NCBI GenBank assembly: GCA_019636695.1
Contig: JAHBXD010000002.1
Coordinates: forward strand, 124,001 to 188,000
DNA from: Phycisphaeraceae bacterium
Lineage (GTDB): Bacteria > Planctomycetota > Phycisphaerae > Phycisphaerales > UBA1924
Length of the DNA stretch: 64,000 nt
Reading direction: 5' to 3'
Within the stretch, counting starts at the first letter, position 1. Every line of letters starts with the position of its first letter. Under the pieces are notes generated by a model. The model was not told the origin of the DNA. It was given only the letters and a program-made list of their open reading frames with translations, and ran no database searches. A program made the position numbers and the translations under genes. Shown one piece after another: positions 26,174 through 34,738 of this stretch.

Positions 26174-27130
26174 ATGTCCTCCAGGCGACTTGGCATGTCC
26201 CCGATCGTGATCGAATCCAGACATCTCCGACTTGTGGTCGCGCCAGACCTTGGTGCAGGAGTGCAAAGGCTCGATCTGTGCGCACCCGGGGGCGAGTGGC
26301 GCCCGCTGTGGCGCGCGGCACCTGACAATTCAACGCATTTCAATGACCTGGCGATGTATGTTCTTGCGCCGTGGAGCAACCGCATCGCGGCGGGAACCTT
26401 TGCACACCATGACACATTGATCAGGCTCACACCCGACTGGCCCGATGGCACGGCCATCCATGGATGCATCAAGGATCGTCCGTTTCACCTGCTCGATCGC
26501 TCACCGGTTTCCGCACGGCTCGAATTGCTCTCTTCCGATCACCCCGATCTTGCATGGCCTTGCGCATTTCGATGCATTGTCCGGTACGAACTCGATGAAT
26601 CGACGCTGCACGTCGCCGCGAGGGTCACCCACGCCTGCCTGCGGTGCCCATTCGGCACACCCGATGGGACCATGCCGGCAGGGCTGGGCTTTCACCCTTT
26701 CTTCATGCGCACGTTGTGGGCCGAGGATACCCCGGAGATCCAGGTGCCGGTGGTGAAGCGGTATCCGGCTTCGGGCATGTTGCCTATCGCGGCACCGCAG
26801 GACGACGCGATCTCGCGCACACTGCGGGAAGGAACCCCTCTACACAACCTCAACCTCGATGACTGCTTTCTGGGTAATCCGCATGGCGCGATCATTCGCT
26901 ATCCGTCGAGCGGTGTGCGGGTACACATGTCGGCCACGCCGACATGCACCCATACCGTGCTTTATACCGGCGGAAAAGAAGAAAACCTGCCCTATTTCTG
27001 CCTCGAACCCGTCACCATGGCGAACAACGGGTTCAACATCCGCGGGCGCGGCTGGTCTTCCGGTGTACAAGAGCTTTCCCCCGGCGATGCACTTGAAGCA
27101 CGTTTTTCACTGACTGTCGAATCGGCATGA
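26174..27130 (+). CDS. Aldose 1-epimerase-family protein
   Basis: Galactose mutarotase-like enzyme expected to interconvert sugar anomers. The 318-residue beta-rich protein has the typical ending of the active site: LAMYVLAPWSNRIAAGTF near residue 60-75 (NR pair), AIHGCIKDRPF with its His, GLGFHPFF (second His), LDDCFLG with the Asp, and CLEPVTMANNGFN with the catalytic Glu. The start at 26174 is preferred; the alternative ATG at 26195 would trim seven residues. It overlaps or abuts the EVE gene (an ATG there overlaps the TGA as ATGA), suggesting co-transcription. Substrate specificity cannot be told. Confidence 0.88.
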   Translation: MSSRRLGMSPIVIESRHLRLVVAPDLGAGVQRLDLCAPGGEWRPLWRAAPDNSTHFNDLAMYVLAPWSNRIAAGTFAHHDTLIRLTPDWPDGTAIHGCIKDRPFHLLDRSPVSARLELLSSDHPDLAWPCAFRCIVRYELDESTLHVAARVTHACLRCPFGTPDGTMPAGLGFHPFFMRTLWAEDTPEIQVPVVKRYPASGMLPIAAPQDDAISRTLREGTPLHNLNLDDCFLGNPHGAIIRYPSSGVRVHMSATPTCTHTVLYTGGKEENLPYFCLEPVTMANNGFNIRGRGWSSGVQELSPGDALEARFSLTVESA

Positions 27131-27153
27131 TCGCCTGGCTACAGTCGCTCAGC

Positions 27154-27579
27154 ATGGCGACATTTCTCCTCAAGACTGAACCCGAAGACTATGCCTACGA
27201 CGATCTCGAAAGAGATCGCACAACGACTTGGAACGGCATCGCCAATGCCGCGGCCCTCAAGGCATTGCGAGCATCCCGTAAGGGCGATGAGGCATTCATA
27301 TATCACACGGGCGACGAGCGTGCCATCGTCGGACTCGCCAGAATCGTCACCAACCCTTACGAAGATCCGGAACACCCCGGCCGCACAAGTGATGGCGCCC
27401 CGAAGCATCCGGTGATTGATCTCAAGCCGCTTCGACGCGCGACCTCACCGGTCACGCTTGCCGCGATCAAGGCCGACGCACGCTTCAAGGATTTCGCACT
27501 CGTTCGCCAGAGTCGTCTGAGCGCCATGCCCGTGCCTGATGAACTGGCGGCGGTCATCCGTCAGATGGCGGGGTTGTAA
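27154..27579 (+). CDS. EVE-domain protein
   Basis: The product has 141 residues of the EVE domain (PUA-like fold), whose members bind modified bases in DNA or RNA. The start matches the family N-terminus TFLLKTEPEDYAYDDL. The middle shows TTWNGIANAAALKAL, EAFIYHTGDERAIVGLARI and HPVIDLKPLRR, and the end is FALVRQSRLSAMPVPDELA. All core signatures are present. An in-frame ATG at 27127 overlaps the upstream stop but adds nine residues not seen in the family. Its 3' end overlaps the 3' end of pxpA by 19 bp (tail to tail). No restriction or modification genes are adjacent. Confidence 0.92.
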   Translation: MATFLLKTEPEDYAYDDLERDRTTTWNGIANAAALKALRASRKGDEAFIYHTGDERAIVGLARIVTNPYEDPEHPGRTSDGAPKHPVIDLKPLRRATSPVTLAAIKADARFKDFALVRQSRLSAMPVPDELAAVIRQMAGL

Positions 27580-28364
27580 CGCCCGAGCGGCTCGACACGA
27601 CATCCGGCCTGTTCAACAGCATGACGCACCTTCGCGGCGAGTTCAACCGCGCCGGGTGTATCGCTGTGCATCCCGATGGTCTGTGCCCGCAGGGCAAGCG
27701 ATCGGCCGCAGGTCGTGACCACTCCGCCTCCGCGCACCAGTCGATCAACCTGGGTGCACGCCTCCTGCACGTGCAGCAACGCTCCGGGTAAAGCTCGATC
27801 TCGAAGGGTGCCGTCCGGTTCGTAGACACGGTCGGCGAAAACTTCGCTTGCCGTCGGCACGCCCATCGCCTTCCAGGTTGCGATTGCAGCGGAACCGGCG
27901 CCGCCGACATAGACAAGATCGTCACTCCATCGCCCGCCGGCCCGGACGATGGCTTCGGCGATGCCGCGTGAACACGAAGCCGCGTGATAGAGCGCCCCAT
28001 GTGGCTTGAGGTGCATCAACCGAAAACCACGCTCGCGTACGACGCGCCCGAGGCACGCCACCTGCATGGCCAGTTCGTGCTCGAGCACATCGGGCGGCAT
28101 CTCCATGCTCCGCCGCCCGAACCCTTCACGATCGGGATAGGCCGGGTGCACGCCGATGCCGACCCCCCGCTCGCCGGCCTCCTCAACGAGCGCGGCCATG
28201 ACGGTTTCGTCGCCCGCATGCCCGCCCGCGGCGATGCTGATCGATGAGACATATGCCATCATCGCGCGATCACGCGCGATGCCCTGCGGCGAACAATCTT
28301 CGCCGACATCGGCATTCAGATCGATCGCAAGGCCCCCTCGCGGCGTGGTGTAGGCGGTATCCAT
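27561..28364 (-). CDS. pxpA: 5-oxoprolinase subunit A (LamB/YcsF family)
   Basis: Subunit A of the prokaryotic ATP-dependent 5-oxoprolinase that opens pyroglutamate to glutamate together with PxpB and PxpC. The 267-residue protein has the family blocks IDLNADVGED, SISIAAGGHAGD, VHPAYPDREGFGRR, LMHLKPHGALYH, EVFADRVYEPDGTL and IGMHSDTPGA. The ATG at 28364 overlaps the stop of the upstream pseudopilin gene (TGATG), so the two are translationally coupled. Unusually, pxpB and pxpC are not adjacent; they lie about 21 kb downstream in the window (49739-51384), also on the minus strand. Confidence 0.95.
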   Translation of the reverse strand: MDTAYTTPRGGLAIDLNADVGEDCSPQGIARDRAMMAYVSSISIAAGGHAGDETVMAALVEEAGERGVGIGVHPAYPDREGFGRRSMEMPPDVLEHELAMQVACLGRVVRERGFRLMHLKPHGALYHAASCSRGIAEAIVRAGGRWSDDLVYVGGAGSAAIATWKAMGVPTASEVFADRVYEPDGTLRDRALPGALLHVQEACTQVDRLVRGGGVVTTCGRSLALRAQTIGMHSDTPGAVELAAKVRHAVEQAGCRVEPLGRYNPAI

Positions 28365-29281
28365 CAATCCCAGATCGCGGAAAAATCAGCTCGCTTGTCA
28401 CCGGCCTTGATAAACATGCCGACGTAGTTGTTGTCGGCCGGGTCGGCCTCATCAAACAGCGGGAAGTCGAGGATGCGCTTGCCCGCGCGAACGGAGGAAA
28501 ATTCATCCGTCACCGCGCTGCGGACAATGAATCCCCCCTCCCGTTCCGCGGGTGCAATCAGCCGCTCAGAGAACGTCACCCGACCATCGCCGAAGCCGAA
28601 ATGCCCCGACCACGCCCCCTTGCGCCGACCGGCAAAGACATCCAACGTCCGTGAGTTCGGGTCGGCGAGCACAACATCGTAATTGCCGTCGGCGTTGGCA
28701 TCGACCTGCCGAACTTCCGGTCCGCGCGAAGACAAGACGACATTCAAAGAGTCGTAGGATGCTCGCCATCGCTTCGATCGCTCTTGCGATGGCTGCTGAT
28801 GCGCATAACTGGCATGGCCGATCTTGTCGCCCCTGAAATCGATGCTGAATGCCGGATCCCAGAGCGCTTTCTCCGGATTGACTGCCGCCTTGGGCGCGTT
28901 CGCCTGAAAGGTGGTCATCGGCTTGATATTCGGATTATTCTCAAGAGGGCTGACAACCTCCTGCGCGGTAAGCAGGCCGTTGAAAATCAACAGTGAATAG
29001 ATCGCCGCCGTCGTGTTCTTGGCTGTCTCCTTCTCCGCGACGGTGTCATCGGCGACATCGATCCGGCTCGGCATCGGATACATGTCGCGATTGTCCGTCG
29101 CCCAGACCAAGAACGCCATCGACATCTGCCGCAATTGCGAGGCATCCTTGATCATCCGGGCGGTCTCGCGCGGATTGGCCGACATCCCCGCCGTGACGCC
29201 CGCGACCGCGATGCAAATGCCCGCCGCGGCAACGGTTGCGGCAGTCTCGATCAACGTAAAACCGCTCTTGCGCACTGGCAT
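28364..29281 (-). CDS. Pseudopilin-like protein with prepilin N-methylation motif
   Basis: The product has 305 residues. The N-terminus KSGFTLIETAATVAAAGI is a type III prepilin signal: Gly before Phe, Glu at position +5, then a hydrophobic helix. The remainder, with phrases such as LRQMSMAFLVWATDNRDMYP and a late GHFGFGDGRVTF, resembles the planctomycetal pseudopilins that end in a His-x-Asp-Gly type region. It would be processed by a prepilin peptidase and assembled in, or associated with, a type II secretion or pilus-like system, but no such assembly genes are nearby. The gene is downstream of sppA by 45 bp and overlaps pxpA by one base. Confidence 0.82.
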   Translation of the reverse strand: MPVRKSGFTLIETAATVAAAGICIAVAGVTAGMSANPRETARMIKDASQLRQMSMAFLVWATDNRDMYPMPSRIDVADDTVAEKETAKNTTAAIYSLLIFNGLLTAQEVVSPLENNPNIKPMTTFQANAPKAAVNPEKALWDPAFSIDFRGDKIGHASYAHQQPSQERSKRWRASYDSLNVVLSSRGPEVRQVDANADGNYDVVLADPNSRTLDVFAGRRKGAWSGHFGFGDGRVTFSERLIAPAEREGGFIVRSAVTDEFSSVRAGKRILDFPLFDEADPADNNYVGMFIKAGDKRADFSAIWD

Positions 29282-29326
29282 GATTGTTCTCCGCTCTGTC
29301 TGGCGTTTTGGAACAGCCCTACCCGT

Positions 29327-30310
29327 TCAAGGCATCCAAAGATAATACGCTCCGGCTCCATTCCACGTTGCAATGAACTCGGCATCCAGGCGAATCTGAA
29401 GCACATTGATTTCAGTCCCACCCGGAATCGTCTCAGGCGACGATGCGTACGGGGTTCGGGCCGGAATTCCCGGATCATGATATTTGATCAACGAAGCCTT
29501 CTCGATGCCTGCAAGCGCTTTCACATGGTCAAACGCTTCGCGAACCCCCCCAAGTTCATCCACAAGCCCCATCTCGATCGCCTGCGCACCGGTATAGACC
29601 CGCCCATCGGTCGCGCTCTCAAGATCCTCAGGCCGGATACCCGGCCGCCCGGTCGCGACCTTCTCGCGGAACCGGCCGTACATGTCATCGACCAGGCCTT
29701 GCAGAATCACATAATGCGCCTCGTCCATCGGCTCGAAGGGGTTAGCCAGATCCTTGTTCCCGGCGCTGGTCACCGCGCGCGAACGCACGCCGATGCGTGA
29801 CAACCCTTCACTGATGTTCATGGTGGGCAGAATCACCCCGATCGAACCCGTGATCGTGCTCGGCTGGGCGATGATCGCATCACACGCCAATGCCACAAAA
29901 TACCCCCCGCTCGCCGCGACTTCTCCCATGGACGCCACGACGGGTTTGCCCGATCGCGCTCGAAATCGTCGAATCTCGTCGTAGAGCAGTTCGCTCGCGA
30001 CCACCGTGCCGCCGGGGGAATTGATCCGCACAATCACCCCTCGCACCATCCCATCCCTCTCGGCCCGCTCGAGCCTCTGCACAAACTCATCGACAGGGTT
30101 CGCCCCTACCCCCAGCACCTGCGGACGGCGGGCGTCAGCGATGACGCCGTTCAAGTCAATCAGGGCGATTTTCAGCGGCCAAGCCCCCGGGTCGCGCAGT
30201 ACGACCGCTTCGCGGGCCTTCTCGCCCGTCGCCCCGAGGTTGACCGAAAAATTCAGGGGCGAGCACGCCCCGAGCACCAAGACCAGAACCACCGCGACAT
30301 ACCGGCTCAT
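29327..30310 (-). CDS. sppA: Signal peptide peptidase SppA (S49), lipoprotein form
   Basis: Membrane-associated serine peptidase that degrades signal peptides. It has 327 residues. The N-terminus ends in the lipobox LGAC (Cys16), so it is probably a lipoprotein. The S49 core shows [11 protein letters not shown], the nucleophile S134 in VAASGGYF and the general base K186 in [12 protein letters not shown]. The Ser-Lys spacing of 52 residues equals that of the short-form SppA of Bacillus. The single-domain length also fits the short form. The gene leads a minus-strand group with the pseudopilin and pxpA, and it diverges from the YyaL-type gene. Confidence 0.95.
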   Translation of the reverse strand: MSRYVAVVLVLVLGACSPLNFSVNLGATGEKAREAVVLRDPGAWPLKIALIDLNGVIADARRPQVLGVGANPVDEFVQRLERAERDGMVRGVIVRINSPGGTVVASELLYDEIRRFRARSGKPVVASMGEVAASGGYFVALACDAIIAQPSTITGSIGVILPTMNISEGLSRIGVRSRAVTSAGNKDLANPFEPMDEAHYVILQGLVDDMYGRFREKVATGRPGIRPEDLESATDGRVYTGAQAIEMGLVDELGGVREAFDHVKALAGIEKASLIKYHDPGIPARTPYASSPETIPGGTEINVLQIRLDAEFIATWNGAGAYYLWMP

Positions 30311-30369
30311 GCGGAGAGTCTACGGTCTTTTCAACGCGTGCACCCCGCAATCCACGGAGCCTTCCCCCC

Positions 30370-32748
30370 ATGCCCGCAGACTCGACTTCCGGCAACACGC
30401 TCGGCTCGGAATCAAGCCCCTACCTGCTTCAGCACGCGCACAACCCCGTGCACTGGCGGCCCTGGGGCCATGCGGCCTTCGCCGAAGCCCGCGAGCGCAA
30501 CCTGCCCATTTTCCTCAGTATCGGCTATGCCACCTGCTACTGGTGCCATGTCATGGAGCGTGAAAGCTTCGAAGATCCCGGCACAGCCGCCGTCATGAAC
30601 GCAAACTTCGTCTGCGTCAAGGTCGATCGCGAAGAACGCCCCGAAGTCGATGACCTTGCCATGGCCGCAACCATCATCATGCGTGGCCAGGGCGGATGGC
30701 CCCTGAGCCTCTTCCTCGAACCCGAGCACCTGCGCCCCTTCTGGTGCGGCACCTACTTCCCAAGCGAACCTCGCCACGGCATGCCCTCCTTCACGCAGGT
30801 GCTCGAAAGCATCGCCGCGGCGTGGGCTACCCAGCGCGAGCAGGTGCTCACCCAGGCCGAGGCGCTGGCCGACGCCGTTCGCGAGCATCTTGCCCCTGCG
30901 CAAAGCACCGCCCCGGTCGGCCCTTCCCACATCGAACAAGCGGTCGAAACACTGCTCCGCATGTATGACCCCACGCATGGCGGCTTCGGCAGCGCTCCCA
31001 AGTTCCCCCAGCCATGCCTGCTCGACTTCCTGATCGACGTTCGAACCGCCGCCACCGATGCCCCCACGCAAACCGCGCTCGATCGCGCCATCACCCACAC
31101 GCTCGAACGAATGAGCATCGGCGGACTGTGGGACCACATCGGCGGCGGATTCCATCGGTATTGCGTCGACGCGACATGGACCATCCCCCACTTCGAGAAG
31201 ATGCTCTACGACAATGCCTTGCTTGCTCGTGTCTTCGCCCGGGCGACGCTTGCCGCACAAGACGATGCACCCGCCTCCGGCGCGGCAATCCGCCCCCTGG
31301 CCGGCCCCCAAAATGCTGCGTGGTTCACCCTGATTGTCCGTCGAATCATCGAATACACCCGAAGGGAGATGACGCATCCATCGGGAGGTTTTTTCAGCGC
31401 ACAAGACGCCGAAGTCGATGGCCGCGAGGGCAAAAACTATCTCTGGACAGCCGAGGACTTTCGCCAAGCCCTCCCGCACGCTGATGCCGAACTCGCCTTG
31501 ACGCTGTACGGGGTCGAGAAAGGCCCCAATTTTCGTGATCCGCACCACCCAGACGAGCCTGCTGCCGGCGTCCTCCGCCTGGCCGACCTGCCGACACGGC
31601 TCTATGCGCCCGATGTCGTCGCCCGCATGCCCGCCATCGAAGCCACGCTCCTCGCGGCACGAGATCGACGCCCCAAGCCCAGGACCGACGACAAAATCCT
31701 CGCCTCGTGGAACGGCCTGATGATCGGGGCCTGCGCAACGGCGGCCAGGCTCGACCCCTCCCACGCCTGGATGCTCGATCTCGCCGAGCGAGCCGCCACC
31801 TTCGTCCTCAACACCCTTCGCGTACCCGCCGCGGCAGGCCGCACCGCGATGCTCCATCGCTCGTGGCGCGAAGGTCGCCTCGGCCCCCCCGCGGTGCTCG
31901 AAGACTACGCCTTTCTGATCGAGGGGCTTCTCAGTCTTGTTCGCGCAAACCGTGCCGACACGACCCGCAAGCCCCGCCCCGACGTTCTGTCCGCCGCCAT
32001 TGAACTGGTTCAAACCGCGGAAGAGCACCTTGGTGACGGCAGCGGCGGGTTTTTTGACACCCCCGACGCGCGAAGCGACCTCTTCGTACGTCCGCGATCA
32101 ACCCACGATGGCGCGTTGCCCTGCGGCAGTTCGGCCATGCTCCATGCCTATCTCGACCTGCACGAACTGACTGAAGACCCCGCCTGGCTCGACCGGGCGC
32201 GGATGTGCCTGGCTTCGTTGAGTCAGGCTATCGCTGCCTCACCAGTTTCGGCGATCAACGCAACTCGAGGGCTATTGCGTTTGCTCCGCGCGAAGGCCAT
32301 TGCCGCGCACCCCGCCCCGGATTTGCCAACTCGCGACCCAGGGTTTACCCCAGTCGAAATTGATGCCTCGGTAGACCATATCACCATCGGGCCGGACACA
32401 CCATGTTCGCTGCGAATCCGCGTGCGCATCGCGCCGGGTTATCACCTGGTCGCGGCTGACCCCGGCCCCGCGTTCGATGCCCCTGGCGCTCCCGCGCTCG
32501 TGCCCTTCAGGGTGGGTGTGGCCCACGGCACCGGCTTGGCGGCCTATGCCGACTATCCGCCAGGGACACCCTGGGGCCAAGACCAGATGCTGGTGTATGA
32601 GGGTGAAGTGGAAATGATGATCGCGGTCGAGCGAACCGGCGAGTGGACGGGCACACCCGTGCTCGTCGTGTCGTTTCAGGCATGCACCGAGCATGACTGC
32701 CTGGTGCCTATGCGGCTGGAACTGAACGTGGGTGTTCAGCGGGTGTGA
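30370..32748 (+). CDS. YyaL-type thioredoxin-domain protein with extra C-terminal DsbD-like domain
   Basis: The product has 792 residues. Residues ~10-165 form the DUF255/spermatogenesis-associated-20 thioredoxin-like domain: [15 protein letters not shown], then the CYWC redox pair (C56, C59) followed by [10 protein letters not shown], and [11 protein letters not shown]. Residues ~180-640 form the (alpha/alpha)6 barrel seen in the family ([16 protein letters not shown]-like region, [22 protein letters not shown]). The ~110 residues after 660 are not usual. They read [19 protein letters not shown] and [12 protein letters not shown] (C772, C777), which resembles the N-terminal alpha domain of DsbD that receives electrons. 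A fused redox relay is plausible. There is no signal peptide. Confidence 0.88.
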   Translation: MPADSTSGNTLGSESSPYLLQHAHNPVHWRPWGHAAFAEARERNLPIFLSIGYATCYWCHVMERESFEDPGTAAVMNANFVCVKVDREERPEVDDLAMAATIIMRGQGGWPLSLFLEPEHLRPFWCGTYFPSEPRHGMPSFTQVLESIAAAWATQREQVLTQAEALADAVREHLAPAQSTAPVGPSHIEQAVETLLRMYDPTHGGFGSAPKFPQPCLLDFLIDVRTAATDAPTQTALDRAITHTLERMSIGGLWDHIGGGFHRYCVDATWTIPHFEKMLYDNALLARVFARATLAAQDDAPASGAAIRPLAGPQNAAWFTLIVRRIIEYTRREMTHPSGGFFSAQDAEVDGREGKNYLWTAEDFRQALPHADAELALTLYGVEKGPNFRDPHHPDEPAAGVLRLADLPTRLYAPDVVARMPAIEATLLAARDRRPKPRTDDKILASWNGLMIGACATAARLDPSHAWMLDLAERAATFVLNTLRVPAAAGRTAMLHRSWREGRLGPPAVLEDYAFLIEGLLSLVRANRADTTRKPRPDVLSAAIELVQTAEEHLGDGSGGFFDTPDARSDLFVRPRSTHDGALPCGSSAMLHAYLDLHELTEDPAWLDRARMCLASLSQAIAASPVSAINATRGLLRLLRAKAIAAHPAPDLPTRDPGFTPVEIDASVDHITIGPDTPCSLRIRVRIAPGYHLVAADPGPAFDAPGAPALVPFRVGVAHGTGLAAYADYPPGTPWGQDQMLVYEGEVEMMIAVERTGEWTGTPVLVVSFQACTEHDCLVPMRLELNVGVQRV

Positions 32749-32805
32749 GTAGCACAATCGCTACATATAAATCAATCCAGCTAGATCAAATAGGTAGGTT
32801 AATGA

Positions 32806-33461
32806 TCACATACAACCTTCAGTGAAAAGATCCAGATAGTAATAAAAATCGTTAGCATCAACAATATTATCAGGAACACCATAACTTGGGTCATTCGGAT
32901 CTGCGGACCCAGTAATATCAGCATCGCACAAATTACCAGACACCCAAGAGTCAAGGAACGCATAAAAATCAGACGCGTCGAGCATTCCATCGCAGTTCCA
33001 GTCAGCCACGCACTCGCATTCCGTTACCCTAAGAACAACGTGTACTTCATAGTCAGCCGATGCAACATTAACTGGGTTACTTGTGTACCAGTCAATTGTA
33101 GCCGATGCTGCCCCTGATGCTCGGAGTTCTCCGAAACCCGCGTTACATGCGGCACCAACGAACACATCAGAGCCAGATTCGTAATAATATTGATCATATA
33201 TCACAGAACCAGGCAGCACCAAAACTACTCGAGCCTCAGAATACGCGAGCGTAGACTCATGTAGCGTAACATCAATACTCATTTCGACAAACGCACGACG
33301 GTAAATAGATACATCAAATATTAGTTGGACACTACTTGTCGCACTACCGCATGCCCCATCAGCACCCACAGGCACAAGAGGACTGCAGCATAATGCAATA
33401 AATGTCGAAGCCTCTCCGTGCAATTCAATACTAACTAGATCTGAACCGTCTGGATTAGTGT
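32806..33461 (-). pseudogene. 3' part of an IS-interrupted secreted protein with dockerin-like tail
   Basis: AT-rich coding sequence read on the minus strand from the IS junction to the stop at 32806. It encodes a beta-rich domain (AYSEARVVLVLPGSVIYDQYYY) and a C-terminal dockerin-like tail: CVADWNCDGMLDASDF, then ITGSADPNDPSYG and DFYYYLDLF, with a terminal CM. The first loop is a more classical calcium-binding type than in the other three genes. It lost its own start: the 5' part, with signal peptide, lies at 34448-34706 beyond the element. Deleting the element and one 9-bp duplication joins Y-T-N to P-D-G-S in frame. Confidence 0.92.
33453..33461. repeat. 9-bp target-site duplication, left copy
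   Basis: GATTAGTGT directly abuts the left end of the element and is repeated at 34448-34456 against its right end. A matching duplication of this size is expected from one transposition event. Confidence 0.88.
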
Positions 33462-33495
33462 TGCTTTGTCCAGAACCCAGCGCAACCGACGGGTG
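33462..33495 (+). repeat. Left terminal inverted repeat of the IS
   Basis: About 34 bp, starting TGCTTTGTCCAGAA and ending GACGGGTG. It pairs imperfectly with the right end. Confidence 0.75.
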
Positions 33496-33516
33496 TAAGC
33501 GTGCGAACAGTACGTC

Positions 33517-34410
33517 ATGGCGAAGCGGCGGCGTGAACGTGGGCTGTTCGGGCAGCCGATCAGCGAGGCGGGCGACCAGGAGATCGTCAAGGTGGTCAAG
33601 CTGGCGCTGCGTCTGGCACGCCGGCACATGGCCGACCATGCGCACAAGTTCGCACCCAAGAAGTTCACCCAGCCGCAGTTGTTCGCCTGCCTGATCCTCA
33701 AGGCCCACATGGGCTGCACGTACCGCCGGTGCGAGGAGCTGCTGATCCTCATGCCATCGGTGCGAGAGGCGATCGGGCTGGAGGAGGTCCCGCGGTTCAC
33801 CACGCTCCAGGCGTTCGCGGATCGTCCCGAGATTCTCGCGCTGATCGACGGCGTGCTGGCGAGCATCGGGCGTGCGGTGTGCAAGGCTCGCCCGCAGGAC
33901 GCGGCGCTCGACGGCACGGGGCTGGAGGTCACCAGCGCGTCAGCGCACTTTGTTTCCAGGGCCGGACGCAAACGCACCAGGTTCGTGAAGGTGATGCTGG
34001 GGGTGCTCTGCGCCACGGTGATCCCGGTGTCGCTGGTGATCGACTGGGGCCCGTCGCACGACATGAAGCAGGCCTGGACGCTGCGTCGGAAGATGATGAA
34101 CACCTGCACGCCCACGGTGCTCTGGGGCGACGGGGCCTTCGACTGCGAGGCGTGGCACAAGGCCAACTGGGAGGGCTGGGGCGTGCCCAGCTACGCCCCG
34201 ACGACGGTCAAGAGCGCCGACGGCCGCGTGAACGGCCTGTACCGCAACACGTTCCAGATCGCTGTCAGGGAGTACGGACGGCGCTGGACGTGCGAGAGCG
34301 TCAACAGCGGGATCAAACGGACCAGCGGAAACGCCCTTCGGAGCCGGAAGGAGAACACCCTCTTCGCCGAGGCCGCGTTGAAGGTCGCCGCCTACGCCAT
34401 CAAGGTGTAG
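33517..34410 (+). CDS. DDE transposase (IS4/IS5 type)
   Basis: The protein has 297 residues and catalyses cut-and-paste transposition of the element. The RNase H-like core shows D132 in LDGTGLEV, D205 in LWGDGAFDCE, and E260 in the segment YGRRWTCESVNSGIK. That segment fits the Y(2)R(3)E(6)K signature of IS4/IS5-class enzymes exactly, so all three catalytic carboxylates are present and the enzyme looks intact. The N-terminal ~100 residues (KKFTQPQLFACLILK, CTYRRCEELL, LQAFADR) form the usual helical DNA-binding part. No clear ribosome site precedes the ATG at 33517. No second copy occurs in the window. Confidence 0.93.
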   Translation: MAKRRRERGLFGQPISEAGDQEIVKVVKLALRLARRHMADHAHKFAPKKFTQPQLFACLILKAHMGCTYRRCEELLILMPSVREAIGLEEVPRFTTLQAFADRPEILALIDGVLASIGRAVCKARPQDAALDGTGLEVTSASAHFVSRAGRKRTRFVKVMLGVLCATVIPVSLVIDWGPSHDMKQAWTLRRKMMNTCTPTVLWGDGAFDCEAWHKANWEGWGVPSYAPTTVKSADGRVNGLYRNTFQIAVREYGRRWTCESVNSGIKRTSGNALRSRKENTLFAEAALKVAAYAIKV

Positions 34411-34415
34411 CCCTT

Positions 34416-34447
34416 CACCCGTCGATCGGGGGCTTCTGGACTGAGCA
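34416..34447 (-). repeat. Right terminal inverted repeat of the IS
   Basis: Read on the minus strand it begins TGCTCAGTCCAGAA, matching the left end, and contains GACGGGTG. The right copy of the 9-bp target duplication follows directly. Confidence 0.75.
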
Positions 34448-34456
34448 GATTAGTGT
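34448..34456. repeat. 9-bp target-site duplication, right copy
   Basis: GATTAGTGT, identical to the left copy at 33453-33461. Confidence 0.88.
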
Positions 34457-34706
34457 AACTAACCTGAGACTCACCTTGCCCGCCTGTACCAAATTCGTCA
34501 TAGGAACTAATTGATGCTGACGCCAAATACGTGCTAAGTATATCCAAGTTATCTTGGTCTGCCGAACACGCGTAGAAACTGCCAACAGAATAACCGCCAG
34601 ACGCCTGGGTGCTGCCCTGACTGAGACTTGCAATTATAGATAACTGACCGTGAGCAACACCACAAATTAGAATCGTCCCAATTATGGCAGAATATCGCAT
34701 GTACAT
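34448..34706 (-). pseudogene. 5' part of the IS-interrupted dockerin gene (signal peptide end)
   Basis: It starts with ATG at 34706 (or 34700) and encodes MYMRYSAIIGTILICGVAHG, a signal peptide, followed by about 65 residues (STQASGGYSVGSFYACSADQ) before the IS. The frame then runs into the right end of the element and stops at 34392. Codon use is AT-rich like the 3' part at 32806-33461 and unlike the rest of the window. Together with the 3' part it would encode a secreted protein of about 300 residues. Confidence 0.9.
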
Positions 34707-34738
34707 TATATTATGACCCTATCAAATCCCGACTTTGA

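Larger units (their letters stand above)
33462..34447 (+). mobile_element. Complete IS4/IS5-superfamily-like insertion sequence, 986 bp
   Basis: Bounded by imperfect inverted repeats beginning TGCT..GTCCAGAA: the left end is 33462-33495 and the right end 34416-34447. They share 12 of the first 14 bases, then GACGGGTG after a 2-nt indel. It is flanked by a perfect 9-bp direct repeat and carries one transposase gene (33517-34410) that fills it. It is much richer in GC than the gene it splits and interrupts a dockerin-type gene. The family call rests on the transposase signature; 9-bp duplications occur in the IS903 group of IS5 and in several IS4 members. Confidence 0.9.

Noticed and set aside
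30412..32028. 538-residue minus-strand frame opposite the YyaL-type gene
   Set aside because: Gly/Arg/Val-rich with no recognisable domain, fully antisense to a gene with clear motifs.
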